Shown in pieces: positions 9,113-17,319 of a stretch of 36,940 nucleotides of DNA. Origin of the DNA: Lutibacter sp. (GTDB lineage: Bacteria; Bacteroidota; Bacteroidia; Flavobacteriales; Flavobacteriaceae); NCBI RefSeq assembly GCF_030692605.1, contig NZ_JAUYUD010000002.1, positions 1 through 36,940 of the forward strand, written 5' to 3'. The notes under the pieces were generated by a model. The model was not told the DNA's origin, did no database searches, and was given only the letters and a program-made list of their open reading frames with translations. Within the stretch, counting starts at the first letter, position 1. Each line of letters starts with the position of its first letter. A program made the translations under genes and the position numbers.

Positions 9113-10606
9113 ATGGAAAAATATATTCTTGCCTTAGATCAAGGAACTACAAGTTCACGTGCTATAATTTTCGACAAAAAAGGAAGTATTATTTCAGTTG
9201 CTCAAAAGGAATTCACTCAATATTTTCCAAAACCAGGATGGGTTGAACATGACCCCATTGAAATTTGGTCAACTCAAAATGGAGTGGCAGCTGAAGCTAT
9301 CGCCAAAAAAGGTTTAAATGCTGAAAATATTGCAGCTATTGGAATTACAAATCAACGTGAAACAGTGGTAGTTTGGGACAGAAAAACGGGTCAACCTGTA
9401 TACAATGCAATTGTATGGCAAGATAAAAGAACCGCAAATTACTGTGATGAACTTAAAAAACAAGGCAAAAGTAATTTTATTAGAGAAAAAACGGGGTTGG
9501 TTATTGATTCTTATTTTTCGGGAACAAAAGTAAAATGGATTCTTGATAATGTTGAAGGCGTAAGAAAAAGAGCTGAAGCTGGTGAGCTGATTATGGGGAC
9601 TATAGATACATGGTTGATATGGAATTTCACAAAAGGAGAACAGCATGTAACAGATGTTTCAAATGCTTCAAGAACATTATTATTTAATTTGAATACTATG
9701 GATTGGGATGATGAATTACTTAAACTTTTTACAATACCAAAAAGTATGTTGCCGCAAGTAAAACAATCAAGTGAAGTATATGGACATACCAAATCAACGT
9801 TTTATGATGCGAAGATTCCGATTGCTGGAATTGCCGGTGATCAGCAAGCAGCATTATTTGGACAAATGTGTACCAAACCAGGGATGGTAAAAAACACTTA
9901 TGGTACAGGTTGTTTTATGTTAATGAATATTGGCGAAAAACCTATTGTTTCAAAAAATAACTTATTAACCACAGTAGCTTGGAAAATTAATGGTAAAACG
10001 CATTATGCTTTAGAAGGTAGTATTTTTATTGCTGGAGCAGTTGTGCAATGGCTACGAGACAGTTTAAAAATCATAAGAACTTCATCTGATGTTGAAAAAC
10101 TGGCAAGTTCGGTTGGAAGTTCGGAAGGCGTTTATTTTGTGCCTGCATTTGCTGGTTTAGGTGCACCTCATTGGAATCAACATGCGCAAGGAACTATTTT
10201 TGGATTAACTAGAGGAAGCACAGATGCTCATATAGCACGTGCCGCTTTAGAGTCCATTGCTTATCAAACGATGGATGTTTTAAAGGCAATGCAAGCAGAT
10301 TCAGGAATTTCTATTAAAGAATTACGTGTAGATGGTGGAGCTACTGTAAATAATATGTTGATGCAATTTCAGGCAGATGTTTTAAATACAGTAACAGTTC
10401 GTCCAAAAGTTGTAGAAACTACTGCTATGGGAGCAGCATTTTTAGCAGGATTGGCAGTTGGTTATTGGAAAAATTCGGAAGAAATTCAAGAAATTTGGCA
10501 AACCGACAAACGTTTTAATCCTACTTCAGAAAGAAAAGAAATTGATAAAGACATTAAAGGATGGTATAAAGCAATTAATGCGTTAGAATACTGGACCAAA
10601 AATTAA
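9113..10606 (+). CDS. glpK: Glycerol kinase
   Basis: Phosphorylates glycerol with ATP to sn-glycerol-3-phosphate, trapping it in the cytoplasm for GlpD. The FGGY-kinase signatures are present: [12 protein letters not shown] at residues 6-17 (phosphate loop), GITNQRET near 81, [13 protein letters not shown] near 242 and the TYGTGCFML block near 262-270, with [10 protein letters not shown] in the second domain near 405. Length (497 aa) matches the family and no key residue is missing. Spacing of 46 bp from glpD and 25 bp to glpF supports one transcription unit. I saw no promoter box of the local TAnnTTTG type in the gap before it. Confidence 0.97.
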   Translation: MEKYILALDQGTTSSRAIIFDKKGSIISVAQKEFTQYFPKPGWVEHDPIEIWSTQNGVAAEAIAKKGLNAENIAAIGITNQRETVVVWDRKTGQPVYNAIVWQDKRTANYCDELKKQGKSNFIREKTGLVIDSYFSGTKVKWILDNVEGVRKRAEAGELIMGTIDTWLIWNFTKGEQHVTDVSNASRTLLFNLNTMDWDDELLKLFTIPKSMLPQVKQSSEVYGHTKSTFYDAKIPIAGIAGDQQAALFGQMCTKPGMVKNTYGTGCFMLMNIGEKPIVSKNNLLTTVAWKINGKTHYALEGSIFIAGAVVQWLRDSLKIIRTSSDVEKLASSVGSSEGVYFVPAFAGLGAPHWNQHAQGTIFGLTRGSTDAHIARAALESIAYQTMDVLKAMQADSGISIKELRVDGGATVNNMLMQFQADVLNTVTVRPKVVETTAMGAAFLAGLAVGYWKNSEEIQEIWQTDKRFNPTSERKEIDKDIKGWYKAINALEYWTKN

Positions 10607-10631
10607 ATATAACTAAAAAAATCAAAGAATA

Positions 10632-11360
10632 ATGACTCCATTTATTGCAGAAATTATAGGGACAGCTTTACTTATCCTTCTTGGAGGTGGTGTAGTTGCT
10701 AATGTTGTATTAGAAAAAACAAAGTCAAATGACCATGGTTGGATGGTGATAACTACAGCTTGGGGTCTTGCCGTTTTTGTTGGTGTGGTAGTAGCAGGGC
10801 CTTATAGTGGTGCTCATTTAAATCCTGCCGTTAGTATTGGTTTAGCAGTTGCGGGTAAATTTGATTGGGCTTTAGTGCCTGAATATGTATTGGCTCAATT
10901 TATTGGAGCAATGTTGGGGGCATTCATTGTGTGGGTAATGTATAAAGATCATTTTGATGCTACAAAAGATGGTGAAACCAAGAGAGCAATTTTCTGTACG
11001 GCACCCGCTATTCGAAATCCGTTATCAAATATTTTTAGTGAGATTGTTGGAACTTTTGTTCTGGTATTTGTGGTGCTTTATTTTACCAATGCTTCACTAA
11101 CAGATACACAAGCACCTATTGGTTTAGGTTCGTTAGGAGCTTTGCCCGTTGCCTTTTTAGTGTGGGCAATTGGTTTGTCATTAGGAGGCACAACAGGCTA
11201 TGCAATTAACCCCGCAAGAGATTTGGGTCCAAGAATAATACATGCGATATTACCAATTAAAGATAAGGCTTCTAATGATTGGGGTTATGCCTGGATTCCG
11301 GTTTTAGGTCCTATTATAGGAGCTTCAATTGCTGCATTCTTAATGTTACTTATTTCATAA
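10632..11360 (+). CDS. glpF: Glycerol facilitator (MIP/aquaglyceroporin)
   Basis: Inner-membrane channel for passive glycerol entry. Six membrane spans are evident, with the two half-helix signatures GAHLNPAVSIG (residues about 57-67) and GYAINPARDLGPR (about 195-207). The aspartate after the arginine in NPARD is typical of glycerol-conducting rather than water-specific members. Length (242 aa) is usual. With GlpK and GlpD it completes glycerol uptake and oxidation. Glycerol released outside by the exported hydrolases encoded upstream could enter by this route. The next gene starts only 4 bp after the stop. Confidence 0.95.
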   Translation: MTPFIAEIIGTALLILLGGGVVANVVLEKTKSNDHGWMVITTAWGLAVFVGVVVAGPYSGAHLNPAVSIGLAVAGKFDWALVPEYVLAQFIGAMLGAFIVWVMYKDHFDATKDGETKRAIFCTAPAIRNPLSNIFSEIVGTFVLVFVVLYFTNASLTDTQAPIGLGSLGALPVAFLVWAIGLSLGGTTGYAINPARDLGPRIIHAILPIKDKASNDWGYAWIPVLGPIIGASIAAFLMLLIS

Positions 11361-11364
11361 AAAA

Positions 11365-13689
11365 ATGAAGAATCATTTGAAAAATAAGGTTGCAAATAGT
11401 GTTGACATGATAAGTTTATATGAAAAAACGATGAAAATTATATTTTATTTATTTGTTCCAATTCTTTTTTTAATCATTTTTTATTCTCCAAAAATAGCAA
11501 CATCAAATCAAACTCAAGTTTCAAAAAATAATAATTCAGAAATGGATACCTTTATAGATGACCTCATTCAAAAAATGACCTTAGATGAAAAAATAGGACA
11601 AACAGTTCTTTTTTCTTCTGGATCAGACATTACAGGACCAACTATTGATAAAAATTTTGTAGAATATTTAAAAGAAGGAATGCTTGGTGCTGTATTTAGT
11701 GTACCAACTGTAAAAACAACTATCGAACTACAAAAAATTGCGGTTGAAGAAACCAGATTAGGTATTCCGCTATTATTTGGGTATGATGTTATTCACGGAC
11801 ACAAAACCATATTTCCAATTTCATTAGGATAATCAGCGTCTTGGGATTTAGATTTAATAGAAAAAAGTTCAAGAATTGCGGCAGAAGAAGCCTCGGCTTC
11901 AGGTTTTCATTGGACATTTGCACCTATGATAGATATTTCTCGTGATCCACGATGGGGAAGAGTTTCTGAAGGAGCAGGTGAAGATGTTTTTTTAGGAAGT
12001 GAAATTGCAAAAGCACGTGTTAAAGGTTTTCAGGGTGGTGATTTGTCTAAACACAATACAATTTTAGCCTGTGCCAAGCATTTTGCAGCTTATGGAGTGC
12101 CAATTGCAGGTAGAGATTACAATACCGTTGATATGTCTGAAAACGAACTAAGAACAACTTATTTGCCGCCTTTTAAAGCTGCAATTGATGAGGGTGTAAC
12201 TACATTTATGACTTCTTTCAATGATTTAAATGGTATACCAGCTTCTGGAAATAAGTTTTTATTGACAGATATTTTAAGAGACGAATGGAACTTTGATGGT
12301 TTTGTGGTTACTGATTATACTTCTGTAAATGAAATGATTCCACATGGGTATTCAAAAGACGAAAAACACGCAGGTGAACAAGCTATAAATGCCGGTGTTG
12401 ATATGGATATGCAAGGTGGTATTTTTTTAAGAAATCTTAAAAAATTAGTTGAAGAAGGTAAAGTTTCAGAAGAAAAAATAACAGGAGCTGCAAGACGTAT
12501 TTTAATTTTAAAATATCGTTTAGGATTGTTTGAAGACCCATATCGTTATAGCAACGAGGATAGAGAAAAAGAAACCTTTTATAAACCCGAATATTTAGAA
12601 ACAGCGAAAGAATTAGCTCAAAAATCGATTGTATTGTTAAAAAATAAAAACAATATTTTACCACTAAATAAACATCAAAAAATTGCATTCATTGGTCCAT
12701 TAGTTAAAGATGAAAGTCACATTTTAGGAACTTGGATTGCTCGAGGCGATAGAACGGGTAAAGCAATAAGTGTTTTTGAAGGTGTAACATCTTTAGTAGG
12801 TTCTTCAGAAAATATAATATTTGCAGAAGGGTGTGAAATTTCGAGTATTGATACTTCAAAATTCAATGAAGCGGTGCACGTTGCAAAAGAATCAGATGTT
12901 GTTGTGATGGTTTTAGGTGAAACGCAAGGATTAAGTGGTGAGGCTGCAAGTAGATCCAATTTAGATTTACCGGGTGTACAAAAAGAACTAATTGCTGAAA
13001 TAAAAAAAACAGGAAAACCAATAGTGCTAGTTTTAATGAATGGCCGACCATTAACATTAGAATATGAAAACGAAGTTACTGATGCAATTTTAGAAACTTG
13101 GTTTTCTGGTACAATGGGTGGCGCTGCAATTGCTGATGTTCTTTTTGGAGAATACAATCCATCAGGGAAACTTACAATGACGTTTCCTCGAAATGTTGGA
13201 CAAATTCCTATTTATTACAATCATAAAAATACAGGAAGACCTTATGAAATAGATGGTCCAGAGCAACGGTTTAGATCCAAATATTTAGATGTCTCCAATT
13301 CGCCCTTATATCCATTTGGTTACGGATTAAGTTATACTTCATTTGAATATTCAGATTTAAAAATTAATAAAAAAGAGTTTAATTTTAATGAAACTATTGA
13401 AGTAAGTGTTACAGTTACTAATACAGGGAAGTTTGATGGCGAAGAAATTATTCAATTGTATATTCAAGATTTAGTAGGAAGTGTAACAAGGCCAGTGAAA
13501 GAATTAAAAGGTTTTGAAAAAGTTTTTCTAAAAATTGGAGAATCAAAAAACGTATCATTTGCTTTAACTTCAAAAGATTTAGCATTTTATACTCACGATA
13601 TGAGTTTTAAGACTGAAGCAGGAGATTTTAAAGTATTTGTAGGAACAAGTAGTGTGGAAGTTCTTGAAACAGAGTTTAGTTTGAAATAA
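11365..13689 (+). pseudogene. GH3 beta-glycosidase (BglX-like), interrupted by one in-frame TAA
   Basis: A GH3 enzyme gene of about 774 codons is broken at 11830-11832, where TAA stands in a frame that continues without any shift (SLG, stop, SASWDLDLIE). Family members carry a Glu/Gln-like residue there, so a single CAA-to-TAA transition explains it. Upstream part: N-terminal hydrophobic segment (MKIIFYLFVPI from ATG 11431, an alternative start) and the barrel beginning TLDEKIGQ. Downstream part: DPRWGRVSEGAGED, KHFAAYG, GFVVTDY with the nucleophile aspartate at about codon 317, the second domain, and an FnIII-like C-terminus. All catalytic motifs past the stop are intact, so the lesion looks recent, or it is a base-calling error. 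No active enzyme is expected as read. A downstream start would lack the first barrel strands. Confidence 0.88.
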
Positions 13690-13847
13690 TTTTGGTTTAC
13701 ATAAGAACAAATTTAATTTTATTGGATTAAATTTATAATCAATGATAAAAGTGCATTACAAGGAACAAGAGGAATGAATGGTAGCTTTAAATGTTAAAGA
13801 GTTTTTTTATACTAAATTCTAATTTTAGATGAACACAAAATTGAACA

Positions 13848-13879
13848 AAAATAGCTTGGGAGATCACCCAAGCTATTTT
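13848..13879. terminator. Bidirectional hairpin terminator between the GH3 gene and rpe
   Basis: A perfect 13-bp stem (AAAATAGCTTGGG at 13848-13860 pairing with 13867-13879) closes a 6-nt loop. A-rich and T-rich arms allow termination in both directions. It lies in the 238-bp gap between convergent genes. The remaining gap sequence holds only one short unsupported frame. Confidence 0.8.
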
Positions 13880-13927
13880 GACTTTCAGAGATTTTGAGCT
13901 GCTGCTTTTCAAATATTGATTTGAAAA

Positions 13928-14590
13928 TTATTTAGAAGAAACTAATCTTTTTAAATCAGTAATAGTTTGAATCGGATTTTCACTTTTAAAAACAAAACTT
14001 CCTGCAACAAAGGCATCGACACCTGCTTCTGATAATTTTTCAATATTTTCAATAGTAACACCGCCATCAACTTCAATTAATGCTTTTGACCCAGCATATT
14101 CAATTAAATGCTTCAGTTGTTCTACTTTTTTAAAGGTATTTTCAATAAAACTTTGTCCGCCAAACCCTGGATTAACACTCATAATCAATACCAAATCTAA
14201 ATCTACAATAATATCTTCTAAAACAGCAATAGGCGTATGTGGATTTAGAGAAACTCCAGCAAGCATACCTTCCGCTTTTATGGCTTGTATGGTTCTGTGT
14301 AAATGAGTACAAGCTTCATAATGAACCGTTAAAATATCGGCTCCAACATTTTTAAAATCTGAAATATAACGATCTGGGTCTACAATCATTAAATGAACAT
14401 CCATTGTTTTTTTTGCATGTTTTTTAATGGCTTTAATTACCGGCATTCCAAAGGATATATTTGGTACGAACATACCATCCATAACATCAATATGAAACCA
14501 GTCTGCATCACTTGCATTTACCATTTCTATATCTCTTTGGAGGTTGGCGAAATCTGCAGCTAACATGGACGGAGCAATAATTTTATTCAT
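13928..14590 (-). CDS. rpe: Ribulose-phosphate 3-epimerase
   Basis: Interconverts ribulose 5-phosphate and xylulose 5-phosphate in the non-oxidative pentose phosphate pathway. It is a small TIM barrel of 220 aa, the usual size. The metal ligands are in place: His33 and Asp35 in WFHIDVMDG, His66 in MDVHLMI and Asp175 in LIEVDGGV. The phosphate-binding SVNPGFGGQ block lies at 138-146. It is downstream of rpoD on the same strand, but a strong hairpin separates the two, so it probably has its own promoter in the short gap. Confidence 0.97.
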   Translation of the reverse strand: MNKIIAPSMLAADFANLQRDIEMVNASDADWFHIDVMDGMFVPNISFGMPVIKAIKKHAKKTMDVHLMIVDPDRYISDFKNVGADILTVHYEACTHLHRTIQAIKAEGMLAGVSLNPHTPIAVLEDIIVDLDLVLIMSVNPGFGGQSFIENTFKKVEQLKHLIEYAGSKALIEVDGGVTIENIEKLSEAGVDAFVAGSFVFKSENPIQTITDLKRLVSSK

Positions 14591-14607
14591 CTTTTGTGTT
14601 TTGTTTA

Positions 14608-14615
14608 CAAAAATA
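14608..14615 (-). promoter_or_regulatory. Possible -7 box for rpe
   Basis: On the minus strand this reads TATTTTTG, matching the Bacteroidota TAnnTTTG box, 18 bp upstream of the rpe start codon. The expected -33 TTG position falls in the rpoD terminator and is not matched, so the call is weak. Confidence 0.35.
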
Positions 14616-14627
14616 TAATTTATAAAA

Positions 14628-14657
14628 GAAAAACGCTCGATATTTCGAGCGTTTTTC
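14628..14657 (-). terminator. Hairpin terminator of rpoD
   Basis: A perfect 13-bp stem (GAAAAACGCTCGA at 14628-14640 with its complement at 14645-14657) closes a 4-nt loop. It lies 6 bp past the rpoD stop codon in the minus direction and is followed by a T-rich tract. Confidence 0.88.
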
Positions 14658-14663
14658 TTTTTT

Positions 14664-15527
14664 TTATCCTAAATAAGTTTTTAAAATTTTACTTCTAGAA
14701 GTATGTTTTAATCTTCTAATTGCTTTTTCTTTAATTTGTCTAACACGTTCTCTTGTTAAATCGAATGTTTCACCAATTTCCTCTAACGTCATTGGGTGTG
14801 CATCACCTAAACCAAAATATAATTGAACTACATCAGCTTCTCTTGGAGTTAATGTTTCTAAAGCGCGTTCAATTTCAACTTTTAAAGATTCATGCAATAA
14901 AGCTTTATCTGGATTTGGAGATTCTCCTGTATTTAAAACATCGTATAAATTGGAATCCTCACCTTCAATTAAAGGAGCATCCATTGATACATGACGACCA
15001 GAATTTTTCATAGATTCTTTTACGTCATTAACGGTCATGTCCAATTTTTTAGCAATCTCTTCAGCAGATGGAGGCCTTTCATTCTCTTGCTCTAAAAACG
15101 CATACATTTTATTAATTTTATTAATAGAACCAATTTTGTTTAAAGGCAACCTTACAATACGAGATTGTTCAGCTAGTGCCTGTAAAATAGATTGACGAAT
15201 CCACCAAACAGCATAGGAGATGAATTTAAAACCTCTTGTTTCATCAAATCTTTTTGCTGCTTTAATTAATCCTAAATTACCTTCATTAATTAAATCTGGT
15301 AATGTAAGTCCTTGATTTTGATATTGTTTTGCAACCGATACAACAAAACGAAGGTTCGCTTTTGTGAGTTTTTCCAATGCAGCTTGATCTCCGGCTCTAA
15401 TACGCTGAGCTAATTCAACTTCCATTTCAGCGGTAATTAAATCAACTTTTCCTATTTCTTGTAAATATTTGTCTAATGATGCGGTTTCTCTATTAGTAAC
15501 CTGCTTGGTAATTTTAAGTTGTCTCAT
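14664..15527 (-). CDS. rpoD: Primary RNA polymerase sigma factor RpoD/SigA, Bacteroidota type
   Basis: Main sigma factor, expected to recognise the TTG/TAnnTTTG promoters seen through this window. At 287 aa it is about half the length of E. coli RpoD because region 1.1 and the non-conserved insert are absent, which is normal for this phylum. Region 1.2 begins at about residue 16 ([10 protein letters not shown]). Region 2 includes [13 protein letters not shown] and the WWIRQSI promoter-melting segment. Region 3 lies around 140-200. Region 4 includes LTPREADVV and the helix-turn-helix [18 protein letters not shown] near 250-267. I found no convincing own promoter box in the 171 bp upstream. Confidence 0.96.
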   Translation of the reverse strand: MRQLKITKQVTNRETASLDKYLQEIGKVDLITAEMEVELAQRIRAGDQAALEKLTKANLRFVVSVAKQYQNQGLTLPDLINEGNLGLIKAAKRFDETRGFKFISYAVWWIRQSILQALAEQSRIVRLPLNKIGSINKINKMYAFLEQENERPPSAEEIAKKLDMTVNDVKESMKNSGRHVSMDAPLIEGEDSNLYDVLNTGESPNPDKALLHESLKVEIERALETLTPREADVVQLYFGLGDAHPMTLEEIGETFDLTRERVRQIKEKAIRRLKHTSRSKILKTYLG

Positions 15528-15698
15528 TTAAAACTTTGTATTTTTATTAGGGTGTCATTATAGTATACGCAGATATTTGATTAATGTTACATAATAATAC
15601 AAGTAATATTTTTAATAAGATTAATTAAAATTAATTAAAGATGCTAAATATTATATTCAATTTTTTATATAATGCTGATAATAAGCTAAATACAGAAT

Positions 15699-16136
15699 TT
15701 ATTTATCGCTATTTAATAAGTTTTGATAAAAAAAAGCAGGGATTAAAATAAATATAAATAATGGTTGAATTAAAAATCTTCTAACATAAAAAAGTGCTAA
15801 TGTATTTTGAAAAACTTCTAATTTTAGAATTAAAAACAACGAAAGACTTAAAAAAATTAGGGCTAAGGCATAAAATTTTAGAGCAAATACTACATTTAGC
15901 CTGTTTTTAAAAATAACAAAGATTATAGATAATGAAATAAGTGTGTTTACAACATACCTACAAAAAACATGTAAAAAGTAGTTTGGGATATTTAAAGTTG
16001 GAATAGATTTATGCAAATAATCGTTTTTAAAATAGAGAATAAATGGGTCATAAAAAAAAGGTTCTATAAACGCTCGAACACTTATTAGAAGTCCAAATAA
16101 GAATATAATTAAAAGTAAGTTTAATAATTTTTTCAT
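15699..16136 (-). CDS. Exosortase F system-associated membrane protein
   Basis: A 145-aa protein that is almost entirely hydrophobic, with about four membrane spans. It has no catalytic motif that I can name. I assign it from its size, topology, the N-terminal pattern with FIEPFFYDPF near residue 23, and its position. Its start overlaps the stop of xrtF by an ATGA junction at 16133-16136, so translation is coupled. Exosortase F loci in Flavobacteriia are known to carry such a small partner, of unknown role in protein sorting. No hairpin follows it; the 171 bp to rpoD are AT-rich and otherwise featureless. Confidence 0.75.
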   Translation of the reverse strand: MKKLLNLLLIIFLFGLLISVRAFIEPFFYDPFILYFKNDYLHKSIPTLNIPNYFLHVFCRYVVNTLISLSIIFVIFKNRLNVVFALKFYALALIFLSLSLFLILKLEVFQNTLALFYVRRFLIQPLFIFILIPAFFYQNLLNSDK

Positions 16137-16666
16137 TTGGCAATTTTGGAAAATTTTTTAACCCAAATAATCCATAAAAGAAAAGTTGCTCCATAAATTA
16201 AAGTTGGAAATAAAATTTCGTGCAAGAATTTTTCATATTCGGGATATTTGTATAATGCAATGGTAATTATTGCAATTCGGAATATATTAAAGATGTATAT
16301 GAAGGAGCTTCCAATAATAATAAAAAAAAATGTTGGTTTAAATTTATTGGCAAAGGAAATTATAAAGGCAATGAATAAAATAATAATACTAATGGCGTTG
16401 CAGCCTTCAATTACACGTGCAATTACGTGATTATTAATCATTAAATTTACAGATAATTCATTTGCATGTTGTTCATAGGAAATGTTATATCCTAAATTTT
16501 TTAATAAATAATTCGTTTGTTTTGCTACATTACTGGTAATTGGATCACAGCTAAAGATGGTTGTGTTTTGAGTGTTTTTAAGGTAAATAGAATATAGCAG
16601 AAACAATAATAAATAGGTTCCGAAGAATTTCACTAAAAATAATAGTATGGTTTTATTACTTTGCAC
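16133..16666 (-). CDS. xrtF: Exosortase family protein XrtF
   Basis: Predicted integral-membrane cysteine transpeptidase of the exosortase/archaeosortase superfamily, which cleaves and re-anchors proteins carrying a C-terminal sorting tripartite signal. The catalytic triad is visible in order: Cys in VIEGCNAISI (about residue 89), Arg in IFNIFRIAI (about 127) and His in FLHEILFP (about 144). These residues sit next to membrane spans. Length (177 aa) is short, as for XrtF. The gene is coupled to the small associated protein downstream and diverges from the GAF-protein gene with a 38-bp gap. No candidate substrate with a PEP-CTERM-like tail is encoded in the window. Confidence 0.85.
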   Translation of the reverse strand: MQSNKTILLFLVKFFGTYLLLFLLYSIYLKNTQNTTIFSCDPITSNVAKQTNYLLKNLGYNISYEQHANELSVNLMINNHVIARVIEGCNAISIIILFIAFIISFANKFKPTFFFIIIGSSFIYIFNIFRIAIITIALYKYPEYEKFLHEILFPTLIYGATFLLWIIWVKKFSKIAK

Positions 16667-16677
16667 TAAAAGAATTT

Positions 16678-16685
16678 TATTTTTG
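16678..16685 (+). promoter_or_regulatory. -7 box for the GAF-domain gene
   Basis: TATTTTTG matches TAnnTTTG, 19 bp before the ATG at 16705. A TTTG lies at 16660-16663, but its 14-bp spacing is too short for a standard -33 element. Confidence 0.45.
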
Positions 16686-16704
16686 CATAAAATTACAATT
16701 TAAT

Positions 16705-17157
16705 ATGAATACTACGATCCTTAAAAATGCTATTTTGGACATTGTTGAAAGTAATAATACCATTTCGTATAAACTTCAAACCATTTGTGATTATTTAAAA
16801 ACTGAAATTGAGCATTATGATTGGGTAGGTTTTTATTTTAGAAATGGAGAAAAAGAAGAATTAATTTTAAAGGAATTTGCTGGAGAACCAACCGAACATG
16901 TTGTTATTCCTTTTGGAAAGGGGATTTGTGGGCAAGTAGCCGTGAGTAATAAAAATTTTATTGTTCCAGATGTTTCAGCACAAGACAATTATATTTCGTG
17001 TGGATGGAAAATAAAAAGCGAAATAGTGATTCCTATTTTTGTAAATGGCAAAAATATTGGCCAAATTGATATTGATTCACATCTTGTAAATCCGTTTACT
17101 TCAGAAGATGAACAGTTGTTGGAATTTATTTGTGGCGAAGTATCAAAATTATATTAA
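16705..17157 (+). CDS. GAF-domain protein, probable free methionine-R-sulfoxide reductase
   Basis: A single GAF domain filling 150 aa, the size of free-methionine-R-sulfoxide reductases (E. coli YebR type), which reduce the free amino acid rather than protein-bound Met sulfoxide. Two cysteines stand 24 residues apart: Cys75 in FGKGICGQ and Cys99 in YISCGWKIKSEIV. This is the same spacing as Cys94 and Cys118 of the E. coli enzyme, in matching contexts. The third cysteine of that enzyme, ten residues before the first, is replaced (His65 region). Asp and Glu residues of the substrate pocket appear in DIDSH (122-126) and SEIV. It diverges from xrtF; whether it serves the exosortase system is unknown. 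Confidence 0.7.
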   Translation: MNTTILKNAILDIVESNNTISYKLQTICDYLKTEIEHYDWVGFYFRNGEKEELILKEFAGEPTEHVVIPFGKGICGQVAVSNKNFIVPDVSAQDNYISCGWKIKSEIVIPIFVNGKNIGQIDIDSHLVNPFTSEDEQLLEFICGEVSKLY

Positions 17158-17266
17158 ATACTTTTTTATACTAATTCTCTGTTATAATTGTTTATTTATA
17201 TGGAATGGGATTATTTGGTAAGTACTTAAGTGGTATTTTAATCAAATAAATTCCTTCTATTTTGTA

Positions 17267-17297
17267 TTGTTAAAGCAAATGGTAATTAGTAGCTTTG
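17267..17297 (+). promoter_or_regulatory. Promoter of purH (TTG-N20-TAGCTTTG)
   Basis: A -33 TTG at 17267-17269 and a -7 box TAGCTTTG at 17290-17297 stand 20 bp apart, as expected for Bacteroidota RpoD promoters. The implied 5' leader before ATG 17320 is only about 16-18 nt. Confidence 0.7.
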
Positions 17298-17319
17298 CCA
17301 CTCAATAAAAAAAACTAAA

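Noticed and set aside
11830-11832. Programmed readthrough or recoding at the GH3 stop
   Set aside because: The codon is TAA, not TGA, and no hairpin or recoding context is apparent just after it. A point mutation is simpler.
12437-13157. Open frames on the minus strand inside the GH3 gene and inside other genes
   Set aside because: They mirror the coding frame of strong genes, show no family motifs and have no promoters of their own.
13717-13797. Short open frame of 26 codons in the GH3-rpe gap
   Set aside because: It has no start codon at its head and no recognisable family. It could be a remnant but nothing supports it.
15541-15600. TATAAT-like word on the minus strand upstream of rpoD
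   Set aside because: The phylum's main sigma factor does not use the E. coli -10 consensus, and such words are frequent in AT-rich DNA.
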